Below, in pieces: positions 16,955 through 25,396 of a DNA stretch of 64,000 bases. Within the stretch, counting starts at the first letter, position 1. Every line of letters starts with the position of its first letter. The stretch is from Parasporobacterium sp. GTDB lineage: Bacteria > Bacillota > Clostridia > Lachnospirales > Lachnospiraceae. The stretch covers positions 1-64,000 of the forward strand of contig JAFUBX010000037.1 of assembly GCA_017459985.1 (NCBI GenBank), in the 5' to 3' direction. The notes under the pieces were generated by a model. The model searched no databases, had not been told where the DNA came from, and worked only from the letters and a program-made list of their open reading frames with translations. A program made the position numbers and the translations under genes.

Positions 16955-18043
16955 ATGGGGAGGATCATCGTAGGATGCTGGGACTGCCAGTACTGCGGAA
17001 CCTGCAGGATTTCGGGAGATCTGCGGGAATGTCCGAACTGCGGCCGGCCCAGGGATGAAAATGTGACGTTTTATATTGCGGATCCGGCAAATTATGCAAA
17101 GGATCCGGATAAGGTAAGCCGGGAGGCGGACTGGGTGTGCGCCTACTGCGATTCCCTGAATCCCGCGTCTCAGACCATTTGTCAGTCCTGCGGGGCTGCA
17201 AGGGACAAGGAAACGCAGGATTATTTCCAGAATAAATCCAGGCGGGAGCAGCAGGAGGCGGAAAGGGCGCGGCAGAAGCAGGAAGCGGATGCAGCCGCCG
17301 GAAAGGCCGCAAAAAACTCCGCCGGGAGGGCCGCGAAAAATGCCTCGGGGGATTCTTATTCCCCACCGAAGCGAAAACGTGTCCGGTTCCTTGTTCTGGC
17401 GATTCTGGCGGCAGTGATTGCCCTGATCGTTTTCCTGGGAATTCCGAGGCAGAAAACGCTGGAGATCGCCTCCTGCGGATGGGAACGGACCGTGGAAGTC
17501 CAGCTCTATACGGAGATGGAGGAGAGCAGCTGGGAGCTGCCGGACGGGGCCTATGACATTACCCGGAGGAGCGAGATCTACGGCTATGAGAGCGTCTTCG
17601 ATCATTACGAGACCCGGACAAGGCAGGTCGCGGAGCAGGTGTTTGACGGATATGATACTTCCGTGTCTTACCGGGATCTGGGAAACGGACATTTCGAAGA
17701 GATCGAGAACCGGACGCCCAGGTACCGGACCGAGTACCACTCGGAGACCTATCAGGAACCGATCTACCGGCAGGAACCCATTTACCGGACCAAATACTAT
17801 TATCTGATCATGCGGTGGATCACGGATCATTATGAAACCACCACCGGGGAGGACAGCGAACCGTATTTTGCCGCAGTCGAAGTCAGCAGCGTCTGCCGGG
17901 AAGGGGCAAAGACCGAGTCCTACTGGATCGTGGATGCGGAAGGCAAGACCTACAAGGCAGAGTATGAGATCTGGAAAAACCTGTCCGCCGGGCAGAAGAT
18001 CAGGGCGAAAGTACAGCTGGGAAAGATCCTGGAGATCGAATGA
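16955..18043 (+). CDS. Double zinc-ribbon membrane protein
   Basis: A 362-residue protein of unknown function. Two RanBP2-like zinc ribbons open it: CxxC pairs in CWDCQYCGTC..CPNCG (about 8-29) and CAYC..CQSC (about 62-78). A Lys/Ala/Gln-rich coiled stretch (about 90-130) is followed by one membrane helix (RFLVLAILAAVIALIVFLG, about 143-161) and an extracytoplasmic C-terminal domain with repeated EPIYRQEPIYRTKYYY-like segments. This suggests cytosolic zinc ribbons with the repeat domain outside. The gene ends 39 bases before an ABC importer operon, and its start is supported by a GAGG about ten bases upstream. Confidence 0.65.
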   Translation: MGRIIVGCWDCQYCGTCRISGDLRECPNCGRPRDENVTFYIADPANYAKDPDKVSREADWVCAYCDSLNPASQTICQSCGAARDKETQDYFQNKSRREQQEAERARQKQEADAAAGKAAKNSAGRAAKNASGDSYSPPKRKRVRFLVLAILAAVIALIVFLGIPRQKTLEIASCGWERTVEVQLYTEMEESSWELPDGAYDITRRSEIYGYESVFDHYETRTRQVAEQVFDGYDTSVSYRDLGNGHFEEIENRTPRYRTEYHSETYQEPIYRQEPIYRTKYYYLIMRWITDHYETTTGEDSEPYFAAVEVSSVCREGAKTESYWIVDAEGKTYKAEYEIWKNLSAGQKIRAKVQLGKILEIE

Positions 18044-18082
18044 ATTAAGAAATAAAAGCAGTAAAAAGGAGGAAAGAGTTTT

Positions 18083-19069
18083 ATGAAGTTCAGAAAAATA
18101 ACCACGATGATTCTGGCCTGCCTGATGGCAGCCGTCTTAATGGCAGGAATCAGTTCTGCGCAGCCGGAGGATGCGGAACCTGTCACGGTCACGGATATGA
18201 CCGGCCGTGAAATCACGCTGGAAGAGCCGGCAGAGCGGATCGTTGCTTTGTCCGCGGCAGACTGCGAGGTTTTATTTGCCCTGGGAGCCGGCGACCTGCT
18301 GGTGGGCCGCGGGGAGTACTGCGATTATCCGGCAGAGGTCCTGGACAAGCCCTCCGTGCAGTCCGGTTATGATACCAATATTGAAGAGATCATTGCCCTG
18401 GAGCCCCAGGTCCTGCTGATGAGCACCATGGCTCAGACGGAAGAGCAGATCAAGGCTCTGGAAGACGCCGGGATCAAAGTCGTGGTCTCCGACGCCCAGG
18501 ACATTGAAGGGGTCTATCAGTCCCTGGAGATCATTGGAACGCTGACCGGAAGAACAGAGGAAGCAGAAACAATTATCCGGAACATGAAGGACACCTTCGC
18601 TGCGCTGCAGGAAGAGGCATCCGGCAAAGAGGGCGGTACGGTGTATTTCGAAGTATCTCCGCTGGAGTACGGCCTGTGGGCAGCAGGAAACGGCACCTTC
18701 ATGAATGAGATTGCGGAAATGATCGGCCTGACCAATGTATTTGCCGATGTGGAGCAGTGGGGCGAGGTCTCCGAGGAGCAGGTCATTGAAAGAAACCCGG
18801 ATTATATCGTGACCATTACCATGTATTTCGGGGAGGGCCCGACTCCGGAAGAAGAGATCATGTCCCGTCAGGGCTGGGAAAATGTGACTGCGGTTCAAAA
18901 CGGCGCGATCCTGAATCTGCAGAACAACGAGCTGAGCCGCCCGGTGCCGAGACTGACGGAAGGCGCCCAGATGCTGTATGATTTTGTGTACGCAGAGGCG
19001 GTCGGGGAAGCGCCGGCAGAGGAAGATGCACCGGCTGAGGAGGCGCAGGAGCTGGAACCGGCAGCATGA
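18083..19069 (+). CDS. Fe/cobalamin-type ABC importer substrate-binding protein
   Basis: A 328-residue periplasmic-binding-type protein of the BtuF/FhuD/FepB class. An N-terminal signal sequence (about 1-26) is followed by TVTDMTGREITLEEPAER, the classic opening of the family, then LVGRGEYCDYP and a long bridging helix. The ligand could be a siderophore, haem or cobalamin. There is no convincing lipobox cysteine at the cleavage region (..AGISSAQPE), which is odd for a Gram-positive binding protein. The C-terminal tail is Glu/Ala/Pro-rich with a repeated PAEED/PAEEA. The stop overlaps the permease start (ATGA). Confidence 0.88.
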   Translation: MKFRKITTMILACLMAAVLMAGISSAQPEDAEPVTVTDMTGREITLEEPAERIVALSAADCEVLFALGAGDLLVGRGEYCDYPAEVLDKPSVQSGYDTNIEEIIALEPQVLLMSTMAQTEEQIKALEDAGIKVVVSDAQDIEGVYQSLEIIGTLTGRTEEAETIIRNMKDTFAALQEEASGKEGGTVYFEVSPLEYGLWAAGNGTFMNEIAEMIGLTNVFADVEQWGEVSEEQVIERNPDYIVTITMYFGEGPTPEEEIMSRQGWENVTAVQNGAILNLQNNELSRPVPRLTEGAQMLYDFVYAEAVGEAPAEEDAPAEEAQELEPAA

Positions 19070-20109
19070 AACGGACAGACCGCAGCGCCGGCAGAGAATC
19101 GTTTCCGGCAGTCCTCTATGTGCTGTTTGCAGCGGCAGCTGTGCTGACCGCTGCGGTTTGTGTATCCGTGGGAAGTGTCGGGATCCCGTTAAAGGAGGTC
19201 GCCCGCATCGTATTTGCAGCGGTGACGGGCGATTCCGCCCGGGATACCTGGTCGTCGATCCTGCTGACGGTCCGCCTGCCGAGGGTTTTGTGCGTTGCCC
19301 TGACCGGGGCGTCCCTTTCCCTCTGCGGCGGGGCCATGCAGGGCCTGCTGAAAAATCCTCTGGCGGACGGATCCACTCTGGGGGTCTCCTCCGGAGCGGC
19401 GCTTGGAGCGGTGATCTCCATTGCCTTCGGGATTACGATCCCGGGAATCGCCTTTTCCGGGACCATGATCATGGCGATCCTGTTTGCCTTCGGGTCCCTG
19501 CTGCTGATTCTGGGGCTGTCCTATAAACTGGATTATTCCCTGTCCACCAATACGATCATCCTGGTGGGAATTATTTTCTCCATGTTTGCCTCCAGCATCA
19601 TGACGCTGGCGATCTATTTTGCCGGAGACAAGGTGCGGCATATTACTTTCTGGACCATGGGATCTCTGGCAGGGAGCAGCTATCAGAACGCGCTGATCCT
19701 TTTGTGCGCCCTGGCGGTCTGCGGAACGCTGATTCTTCTGCATACCAGGGAGCTGAATGCGTTCGCCATCGGAGAGGACAATGCCAGAAGCATCGGCGTG
19801 AATGTCCGCAGAGTCCGCATCCTGATCCTGGTCACCGTTTCCGTTCTGATCGGGGTCTGCGTGTCGATTGGCGGAACCATCGGATTTGTCGGTCTGGTCA
19901 CGCCGCATATTGTGCGGATGCTGACAGGACCTAATCACAGGAAGCTTCTGCCGGCCTCCCTGTTCGGCGGCGCCATTTTCCTGATGCTGTGTGATCTGGC
20001 GGCGAGGGTGATCATCCGTCCGCTGGAGCTTCCCATCGGAGCGGTGACGTCCTTCATCGGCGCGATCGTATTTGTGATCATATTCTACCGGAACCGGAAA
20101 GGCAGGTAA
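19066..20109 (+). CDS. FecCD-family ABC permease
   Basis: A 347-residue integral membrane permease of the FecCD/BtuC family with about nine to ten helices. The motif NPLADGSTLGVSSGAALGA and the late GTIGFVGLVTPHIVRML are family signatures. It forms the homodimeric channel of the importer encoded by its neighbours, overlapping the binding-protein gene by four bases and ending one base before the ATPase gene. Confidence 0.95.
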   Translation: MKRTDRSAGRESFPAVLYVLFAAAAVLTAAVCVSVGSVGIPLKEVARIVFAAVTGDSARDTWSSILLTVRLPRVLCVALTGASLSLCGGAMQGLLKNPLADGSTLGVSSGAALGAVISIAFGITIPGIAFSGTMIMAILFAFGSLLLILGLSYKLDYSLSTNTIILVGIIFSMFASSIMTLAIYFAGDKVRHITFWTMGSLAGSSYQNALILLCALAVCGTLILLHTRELNAFAIGEDNARSIGVNVRRVRILILVTVSVLIGVCVSIGGTIGFVGLVTPHIVRMLTGPNHRKLLPASLFGGAIFLMLCDLAARVIIRPLELPIGAVTSFIGAIVFVIIFYRNRKGR

Positions 20110-20110
20110 C

Positions 20111-20872
20111 ATGAAGCTGCTGGAGATCAGAGATCTGACTGTGCAATATTCGGAAAAGCCGGTGATCGACCATGTTTCCTTTTCCCTGGAGGAGGGCCAG
20201 TGGCTGATGATCGTCGGCCCCAACGGCGCGGGTAAATCCACCATTGTCAGAAGCATTTCCGGGCAGCTGCCTTATACGGGGGAGATCCTGTTTAGGGAGC
20301 AGGAGATCCGCCGGATGAAATCCGCGCAGCTGGCCCGCCACATCGGGGTTCTGGCCCAGAATCACGCGGTCGGATATGATTTTACCGTCCGGGAAATCGT
20401 GAATCTGGGACGGTATGCCCACCGGAGCGGGGCGCTGAAGGGGGAGAGTGAAACCGATTATCAGGCGGTGCAGAAGGCGATCCGGGATACCGGCCTGAAG
20501 GAACTGGAGTCCAAATCGGTGCTTCATCTTTCCGGCGGCGAAGTACAGCGGACCTTCCTGGCACAGCTGTTTGCCCAGAATCCGGATATCATGATCCTGG
20601 ACGAGCCGGCAAATCACCTGGACCTGGTGTATCAGAAGCAGGTGTTTGAGATGATATCCCGCTGGATCAGGGAACCGGGCCGGGCTGTGATCTCGGTGGT
20701 GCATGACCTGAGCCTTGCCAGGGCTTACGGGACCCATTGTCTGCTGCTGGATCTGGGGGACGGAGCCATTTACGGAACCGCGCAGGAGGTTCTGACTTCG
20801 GAGCATCTGGATGCGGTGTACGAAATGGATGTCTATGCCTGGATGCGGCAGATGCTGGGACAGTGGAACTGA
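20111..20872 (+). CDS. ABC importer ATPase (FecE/BtuD type)
   Basis: A 253-residue ABC ATPase powering the FecCD-type importer. Walker A is GPNGAGKST (about 37-45), the Q-loop lies in VLAQNH, the signature is LSGGEVQRTFLAQ, and Walker B is IMILDEPANHLD followed by the His switch SVVHDLS. It completes the substrate-binding/permease/ATPase operon. No cobalamin riboswitch or Fur-like box is apparent upstream of the operon, so metal versus B12 remains open. Confidence 0.94.
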   Translation: MKLLEIRDLTVQYSEKPVIDHVSFSLEEGQWLMIVGPNGAGKSTIVRSISGQLPYTGEILFREQEIRRMKSAQLARHIGVLAQNHAVGYDFTVREIVNLGRYAHRSGALKGESETDYQAVQKAIRDTGLKELESKSVLHLSGGEVQRTFLAQLFAQNPDIMILDEPANHLDLVYQKQVFEMISRWIREPGRAVISVVHDLSLARAYGTHCLLLDLGDGAIYGTAQEVLTSEHLDAVYEMDVYAWMRQMLGQWN

Positions 20873-20906
20873 AAGTCCCGGAAGGAGTACTGGGAGGGGA
20901 AACAGG

Positions 20907-21479
20907 ATGGAGTTTTTTGATATTTGTGATGAATCGGGTCAGCCGACCGGACAGATGGTGGAACGGAGTATTGCCCATCGGGACGGGATCCTTCACAGAA
21001 CGGTTCATATCTGGGTCACCCGGCAGCAGGACGGAAAGCAGCAGATCCTTCTGCAGAAACGAAGCGCGCAGAAGGATTCCTTCCCCGGGATGTATGACAC
21101 CTCTTCCGCCGGCCATATCCAGGCAGGGGATGAGCCTTTAGAATCCGCGGTCCGGGAGCTTCGAGAGGAGCTGGGCATCACGGCGGACGTGGAGCAGTTT
21201 AGGTTTATCGGAAACTTCCGGGTAAACTACGCCCTGGAGTTTCATGGGGAAATGTTCCGGGATGACGAGTTCGTCTTTATTTATCTGTTTCAGGGCGCGG
21301 TAAAGGCGGAGAAACTCACCCTGCAGGAAGAGGAAGTGGAACGGGTCGACTGGTTTGATCTGGAGGAGGTCTGGCATGACTGCAGCCACGGGATCCGGGA
21401 CCGGTTCTGCGTTCCGACGGAGAGTCTTGAGATTCTGATGCGGGCACTTTCCGGGGAGTCTTCCGGCGGGAGAGCGTGA
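20907..21479 (+). CDS. Nudix hydrolase, IDI-like
   Basis: A 190-residue Nudix protein. The Nudix box is visible as GHIQAGDEPLESAVRELREELGI-type sequence (REL.EELGI at its core), and the opening FDICDESGQPTGQ with RDGILHRTVHIWV resembles the isopentenyl-diphosphate-isomerase-like YfcD subgroup. The substrate is unknown. The frame is open further upstream, but the ATG at 20907 has GGGAGGGG eight bases before it and begins the conserved domain. It follows the ABC operon by 34 bases and may be co-transcribed. Confidence 0.85.
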   Translation: MEFFDICDESGQPTGQMVERSIAHRDGILHRTVHIWVTRQQDGKQQILLQKRSAQKDSFPGMYDTSSAGHIQAGDEPLESAVRELREELGITADVEQFRFIGNFRVNYALEFHGEMFRDDEFVFIYLFQGAVKAEKLTLQEEEVERVDWFDLEEVWHDCSHGIRDRFCVPTESLEILMRALSGESSGGRA

Positions 21480-21586
21480 ACGGCCGGAGCGGATCCATTA
21501 GCAGGGCTTCATGGGCGGCCGTAGCGGATCCTTTGGCGGGACTTCGTGGACGGTCGGTCCTACATAGGAAAGGAGAGATATCAGGC

Positions 21587-22012
21587 ATGAAAATTTGTCC
21601 GAAATGTAATTTGGAACTGGAGGAGAATGCAAAATTCTGTCCTCAGTGCGGAACGGCGCTGGAGACGGATTTTGCAGCGGGAGAGACTGGGGAGAAAGAG
21701 TTTTCTGTGGAAAACACGGCCGTGGGAGCGGAATTTCATTCCGGCCCTGCCTATTCGTCACAGCCGGTGCAGTATGTGCAGCAGCGGACCAACGGAATGG
21801 CGATCGCAGGCTTTGTTCTGTCGTTCTTTGTACCGGTCCTTGGAATCATTTTCAGCGCCATCGGCATGAAGCAGACCAAAGAGAACAATGAGGCCGGAAG
21901 AGGACTCGCCATCGCAGGTCTGGTCATCAGTATCGTCTGGGTCGCCATCGCATTGATCCTGGGGCTGGTAGGGGCATGTACGGTTTCCAATCTGATCTAT
22001 TATTGGGGATAA
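21587..22012 (+). CDS. Zinc-ribbon DUF4190-type membrane protein
   Basis: A 141-residue protein. An N-terminal zinc ribbon (CPKC at 4-7, CPQCG at about 18-22) is followed by an acidic linker and a hydrophobic C-terminal part with two helices (GMAIAGFVLSFFVPVLGIIFS and GLAIAGLVISIVWVAIALILG), the DUF4190 pattern. The function is unknown. The start at 21587 is chosen because the cysteine motif begins there and AAGGAGAG lies upstream; the longer frame contains a degenerate DNA repeat of the CGGATCC..GGCTTC type at 21486-21556. Confidence 0.72.
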   Translation: MKICPKCNLELEENAKFCPQCGTALETDFAAGETGEKEFSVENTAVGAEFHSGPAYSSQPVQYVQQRTNGMAIAGFVLSFFVPVLGIIFSAIGMKQTKENNEAGRGLAIAGLVISIVWVAIALILGLVGACTVSNLIYYWG

Positions 22013-22109
22013 ATCAGGAATTTTAAAAAACGGCGGGCACGCCGGAACAGAATGCTGCAGAAGAGACTGCGCTTCAGAATCGGACGCGGAAGTTTTTATG
22101 AGGTAAATT

Positions 22110-22901
22110 ATGAAGGAACAGAAATCAGTACAGGTCACAGGCATTATCGGAGCCATGCCGGAAGAGGTGGAGACTCTGAAGCACGCCATGCAGACAGAGG
22201 AAATTATAAAGATTGCGGAAATGGAGTTCTGCAAAGGACTTCTGGAAGGAAAGCCGGCGGTGGTTGTTCAGTGCGGCATCGGGAAGGTCAATGCGGGGAT
22301 CTGTGTGCAGATCCTGCGCAGCTGTTTCGGTGTAACCCGGGTGATCAATACCGGTGTGGCCGGATCACTGGATAACCGCATTGAGATCGGAGATCTCGTG
22401 GTCTCCACGGATGCAGTCCAGCATGATTATGACGTCAGCCCCATCGGTTTTCGGAAAGGCGAGATCCCTTATACGGGACTTGTTGCATTTCAGGCGGATG
22501 AGAAGATGCGCGCCCTGGCCGTCGAAGCAGCCTGCTCCGGGGCAGCGGCTCATTCCAAGGATCCGGCCTGTTCCGGCGAAGCGGCTCATTTCAAGGAAGC
22601 GTCTCATTCCGGGACTCCGGCGATCCAGGTCTTCGAAGGCAGGGTCTGCTCCGGCGATCAGTTCATCGCTTCTTCTGAGCAGAAACAGAGGATCCTTGAG
22701 GAATTCGGCGGTTTATGCTGCGAAATGGAAGGGGCTGCCATTGCGCAGGCCTGCTATCTGAATGGGATCGCCTTCGTGATCATCCGGGCGATCTCGGATA
22801 AGGCGGACGATTCCGAGGAAGTGTCCTACCAGGAATTTGAGCAGGCTGCCGCCCGCAGATGCAGTGAGATCGTCCGGTCCATGATCAGCTCGCTGGATTG
22901 A
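22110..22901 (+). CDS. mtnN: 5'-methylthioadenosine/S-adenosylhomocysteine nucleosidase
   Basis: MtnN (Pfs) cleaves adenine from methylthioadenosine and S-adenosylhomocysteine. The 263-residue protein shows GIIGAMPEEV with catalytic-region Glu18/19, NTGVAGSL (80-87), EMEGAAIAQ (205-213) and SDKAD with catalytic Asp230. The family is normally about 230 residues; the excess is an insertion at 141-171 of two 12-residue repeats (ACSGAAAHSKDP and ACSGEAAHFKEA) plus a partial third, encoded by 36-bp repeats at 22530-22601. The insertion sits between conserved blocks, probably in a surface loop, so activity may be intact. Confidence 0.92.
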   Translation: MKEQKSVQVTGIIGAMPEEVETLKHAMQTEEIIKIAEMEFCKGLLEGKPAVVVQCGIGKVNAGICVQILRSCFGVTRVINTGVAGSLDNRIEIGDLVVSTDAVQHDYDVSPIGFRKGEIPYTGLVAFQADEKMRALAVEAACSGAAAHSKDPACSGEAAHFKEASHSGTPAIQVFEGRVCSGDQFIASSEQKQRILEEFGGLCCEMEGAAIAQACYLNGIAFVIIRAISDKADDSEEVSYQEFEQAAARRCSEIVRSMISSLD

Positions 22902-22921
22902 GGTCGGCGCACGAGGCAGAG

Positions 22922-23142
22922 TTACCGCAATGTTCGATGTTTTTGACAGCGGCTGCCGAAAAATTGCAGCAATGCGTGAGATTTTCGGCAGACAGCCTCG
23001 ATAGACCCGGATTTTGCCGAAAAAATGCAGCATTGCATGAGATTTTCGGCAGAAAGGGGTCTCTGAAAGCTTTATTGACGAAAAATTGCAGCAATGCGTG
23101 AGTTTTTCGACAAGGCCTGCCGAAAAATTGCAGCATTGCGGT
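22922..23142 (+). repeat. GCAATGC element, copy D (221 bp)
   Basis: A full-length copy with left terminus TTACCGCAATG and right terminus GCATTGCGGT. It has four motif units and the same spacer order as copies B and E, including CCTCGATAGACCCGGATTT-like spacer 1. It lies between mtnN and a Nudix gene in the same orientation as both. Confidence 0.9.
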
Positions 23143-23149
23143 CAACGAT

Positions 23150-23233
23150 CATGCGGAAAATGGAAACTTGAAAAACGCATGACATTGCAGCCGGAAAAGT
23201 CATGCGGAAACTGATAATTTCGAAAAATACATG
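23150..23233. repeat. CATGCG/CGCATG hairpins, two tandem copies
   Basis: The first copy (23150-23181) is intact and resembles 5696-5728. The second (23201-23233) begins CATGCGGAAA and ends in a decayed ACATGAC. Both are followed by ACAT. They sit directly after GCAATGC element D. Confidence 0.7.
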
Positions 23234-23281
23234 ACATCAGAAGCTTGGCTGACGGGAGTTGCAGGAGGTAATGGTTCAGGA

Positions 23282-23704
23282 ATGGAACGAAGGAAAATCC
23301 GGGTGGCGGCAGCAGTGATCCGGAAGGACAATCAGATCTTTGCTACCCAGAGGGGATACGGAACCTACAAAGACTGGTGGGAATTTCCCGGCGGAAAGAT
23401 TGAGCCGGGCGAAACGGCGCGGGAAGCGCTGGTCCGGGAGATCCGGGAGGAGCTGGATACTCAGGTGCGCGTGGGGGAATTGCTCCATTCCGTTGAGTAC
23501 GATTATCCGGAGTTCCATCTTTCCATGGATTGCTTCTGGTGTGAGGTGGAGCATGGGAAGCTGACTCTTCTGGAGCATGAAGCTGCCCGGTGGCTTCCTA
23601 TGGACGATCTGCGGCAGGTGAAATGGCTTCCGGCGGATGATGAAGTCCTGAAGAAGATTGAGGAAACATATGCTGAGACGCAGGCTTTGAGTCAAAGCCT
23701 TTAA
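23282..23704 (+). CDS. MutT-like Nudix hydrolase
   Basis: A 140-residue MutT-type protein; such enzymes hydrolyse oxidised nucleotides such as 8-oxo-dGTP or related diphosphates. The Nudix box runs from GGKIEPGETAREAL to REIREELDT, preceded by WWEFPGG as in MutT/CTP pyrophosphohydrolases. The ATG at 23282 starts at the conserved RRKIRVAAAVI segment. A GGAGG lies 13 bases upstream, rather distant, so an alternative in-frame start further 5' cannot be excluded. It precedes the HD-domain gene by 21 bases and is probably co-transcribed with it. Confidence 0.85.
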   Translation: MERRKIRVAAAVIRKDNQIFATQRGYGTYKDWWEFPGGKIEPGETAREALVREIREELDTQVRVGELLHSVEYDYPEFHLSMDCFWCEVEHGKLTLLEHEAARWLPMDDLRQVKWLPADDEVLKKIEETYAETQALSQSL

Positions 23705-23725
23705 CAAAGAAAGCTAAGAAGAAAG

Positions 23726-24631
23726 ATGAATCTGGACAGAACGAAGGTCACGGAAGCTTTCCGCGAATATACCGCGGCTTACAATGCACAGGATCCGAAA
23801 ATCAGACTGAAGATCCTGCATACATACCGGGTAGCTTCCCTGTGTGAGCAGATCACGCGGGAGTTGCCGGACGGACCTGTGGTGTGGGAGAAATCGAATA
23901 CGCAGATCACGAGAGAGCTGCCGGAAAAGCCTCCGGTTTCGGACAATCCTGAGAAACCGCAAAGCGGGAATGAACCGGGTGCGCCGATCGACCCGGATCT
24001 TGCCTGGCTGTCCGGGATGCTTCATGATATCGGCCGGTTTGAGCAGGTGCGGATCTATCATACCTTTGTGGATGCGGAGTCGGTCGACCACGCTCAGTTC
24101 GGTGCGGATCTGTTGTTTCAGAAGGATCTGCTGAGACATTTTGTTCCCGCATATGAGCAGACCATGACCGCATCTGAGCGGGAGATCCTGGAGCTTGCCA
24201 TCCGCAATCATGGAGTCTACCGGATCCAGGAGGGACTGACCGCCCGGGAAGCGGCGTACTGCAATATTCTGAGGGATGCGGATAAGATCGATATTTTCCG
24301 GGTCAATTGGGATACCCCGCTGGAGGAGATTTACAATACAACGACCCGGGCGCTGAAAGAAGCGCGGGTTACCCAGGAGGTTCGGCAATGCTTCCTCGAT
24401 CATACCGCCGTTCCGAGGTACCTGAAGAAAACGCCGATCGACCATCTGGTGGGGCATTTGTGTCTGATATTCGAGCTGGTATATCCTGTCAGCCGAAGGA
24501 TCGCAAGGGAGCAGGGATATGTGGACAAACTGCTGACCTTTCAGTCGGATCTTCCGGAAACACAGGAGTGGTTTGCCTATATGAAAGAGCATCTCTGGAA
24601 GGAAATGCAGGCGGGCGGACAAACCGGCTGA
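23726..24631 (+). CDS. HD-domain phosphohydrolase
   Basis: A 301-residue HD-superfamily protein. Metal-binding residues are His32 (LHTYRV), His100-Asp101 (MLHDIGRF) and a late Asp in DADKID. Related proteins hydrolyse phosphate esters of nucleotides or act as uncharacterised metal phosphohydrolases. Between the first His and the HD pair, residues 41-86 hold a Pro/Glu-rich insertion in which ITRELP recurs at an 18-residue (54-bp) period, not found in typical members. A good AAGAAGAAAG ribosome site supports the start. Confidence 0.83.
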   Translation: MNLDRTKVTEAFREYTAAYNAQDPKIRLKILHTYRVASLCEQITRELPDGPVVWEKSNTQITRELPEKPPVSDNPEKPQSGNEPGAPIDPDLAWLSGMLHDIGRFEQVRIYHTFVDAESVDHAQFGADLLFQKDLLRHFVPAYEQTMTASEREILELAIRNHGVYRIQEGLTAREAAYCNILRDADKIDIFRVNWDTPLEEIYNTTTRALKEARVTQEVRQCFLDHTAVPRYLKKTPIDHLVGHLCLIFELVYPVSRRIAREQGYVDKLLTFQSDLPETQEWFAYMKEHLWKEMQAGGQTG

Positions 24632-24660
24632 CACAGAAGGAGAAGACAGGATAAAACCTT

Positions 24661-25329
24661 ATGTATAGCATGGATGATGTCAGAAAATGGAAAGCGGTTT
24701 ACCGGCTGCTCAATCAGGTGGAAACGGAAGTGTACGACTGCGGAACCCTGTGCGGCAGCGCCTGCTGTTCCTGCGGAAAAGGAGACGGGGAAGATCCGGC
24801 GGAACTGGGAATCTATCTGTTCCCCGGAGAGCATTTACTGCTGCAGGAGATCTGCCAGAAGGAAATTTGCCGGCCGGAAAATCGGATGGAGAATCGGATG
24901 GAGAATCTGATGTGGGAATCCACGCAGGAAATGCCCGGAACGGAGGAACTTCAGTTGGAGGAAGAGTCCCGCCGGGTTCCGGACCGGTACCAATTGAATG
25001 ACTGGCTGGAATGGAGTACCCAGGATCCGGCGGAACTGGGATTCCCGGAATCCTGGACGGAACCGGTGTATTTTCTGAACTGCCGGACTGCGCCGTCCTG
25101 CCCGAGACATCTGCGTCCCCTGCAGTGCCGTACTTTTCCCCTGAAACCAGTGATTGGGGAAAACGGCGTACTGGAAATGATCTGGAATGATGAGGAGCTC
25201 CCCTACAAATGCCCGATCATTGAACAGAATCTGCCGATCCATGACGATTTCTATAAGGCAACGTATACGGTCTGGACACATCTGATCCGGGATCCCAGGA
25301 TCTTTGATCTGGTCATGAGCTGGAGCTGA
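24661..25329 (+). CDS. Cysteine-cluster protein of unknown function
   Basis: A 222-residue soluble protein. An N-terminal cysteine cluster (C27, C31, C35, C36, C38 in the CGTLCGSACCSCG region) and later CRTAPSCPRHLRPLQCR and YKCPI resemble YkgJ-like proteins, thought to bind metal or an Fe-S cluster. A hydrophilic insertion carries three perfect or near-perfect copies of a 4-residue, 12-bp unit (ENRM; 24877-24912). It lies 29 bases after the HD gene. The Shine-Dalgarno site is poorly spaced; the nearest good one is about 17 bases away, so the start could also be the ATG at 24670. Confidence 0.65.
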   Translation: MYSMDDVRKWKAVYRLLNQVETEVYDCGTLCGSACCSCGKGDGEDPAELGIYLFPGEHLLLQEICQKEICRPENRMENRMENLMWESTQEMPGTEELQLEEESRRVPDRYQLNDWLEWSTQDPAELGFPESWTEPVYFLNCRTAPSCPRHLRPLQCRTFPLKPVIGENGVLEMIWNDEELPYKCPIIEQNLPIHDDFYKATYTVWTHLIRDPRIFDLVMSWS

Positions 25330-25396
25330 CCGGCTGCGCCGCAGAATCCGCTCCGGCTATCCGGCAGGGGAATCCCGTTTTATCTGTGCAGGCAGA

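Noticed and set aside
17900-18083. Cobalamin riboswitch upstream of the ABC importer
   Set aside because: The gap to the upstream gene is only 39 bases and no B12-box-like sequence was found; likewise none is apparent before cobS.
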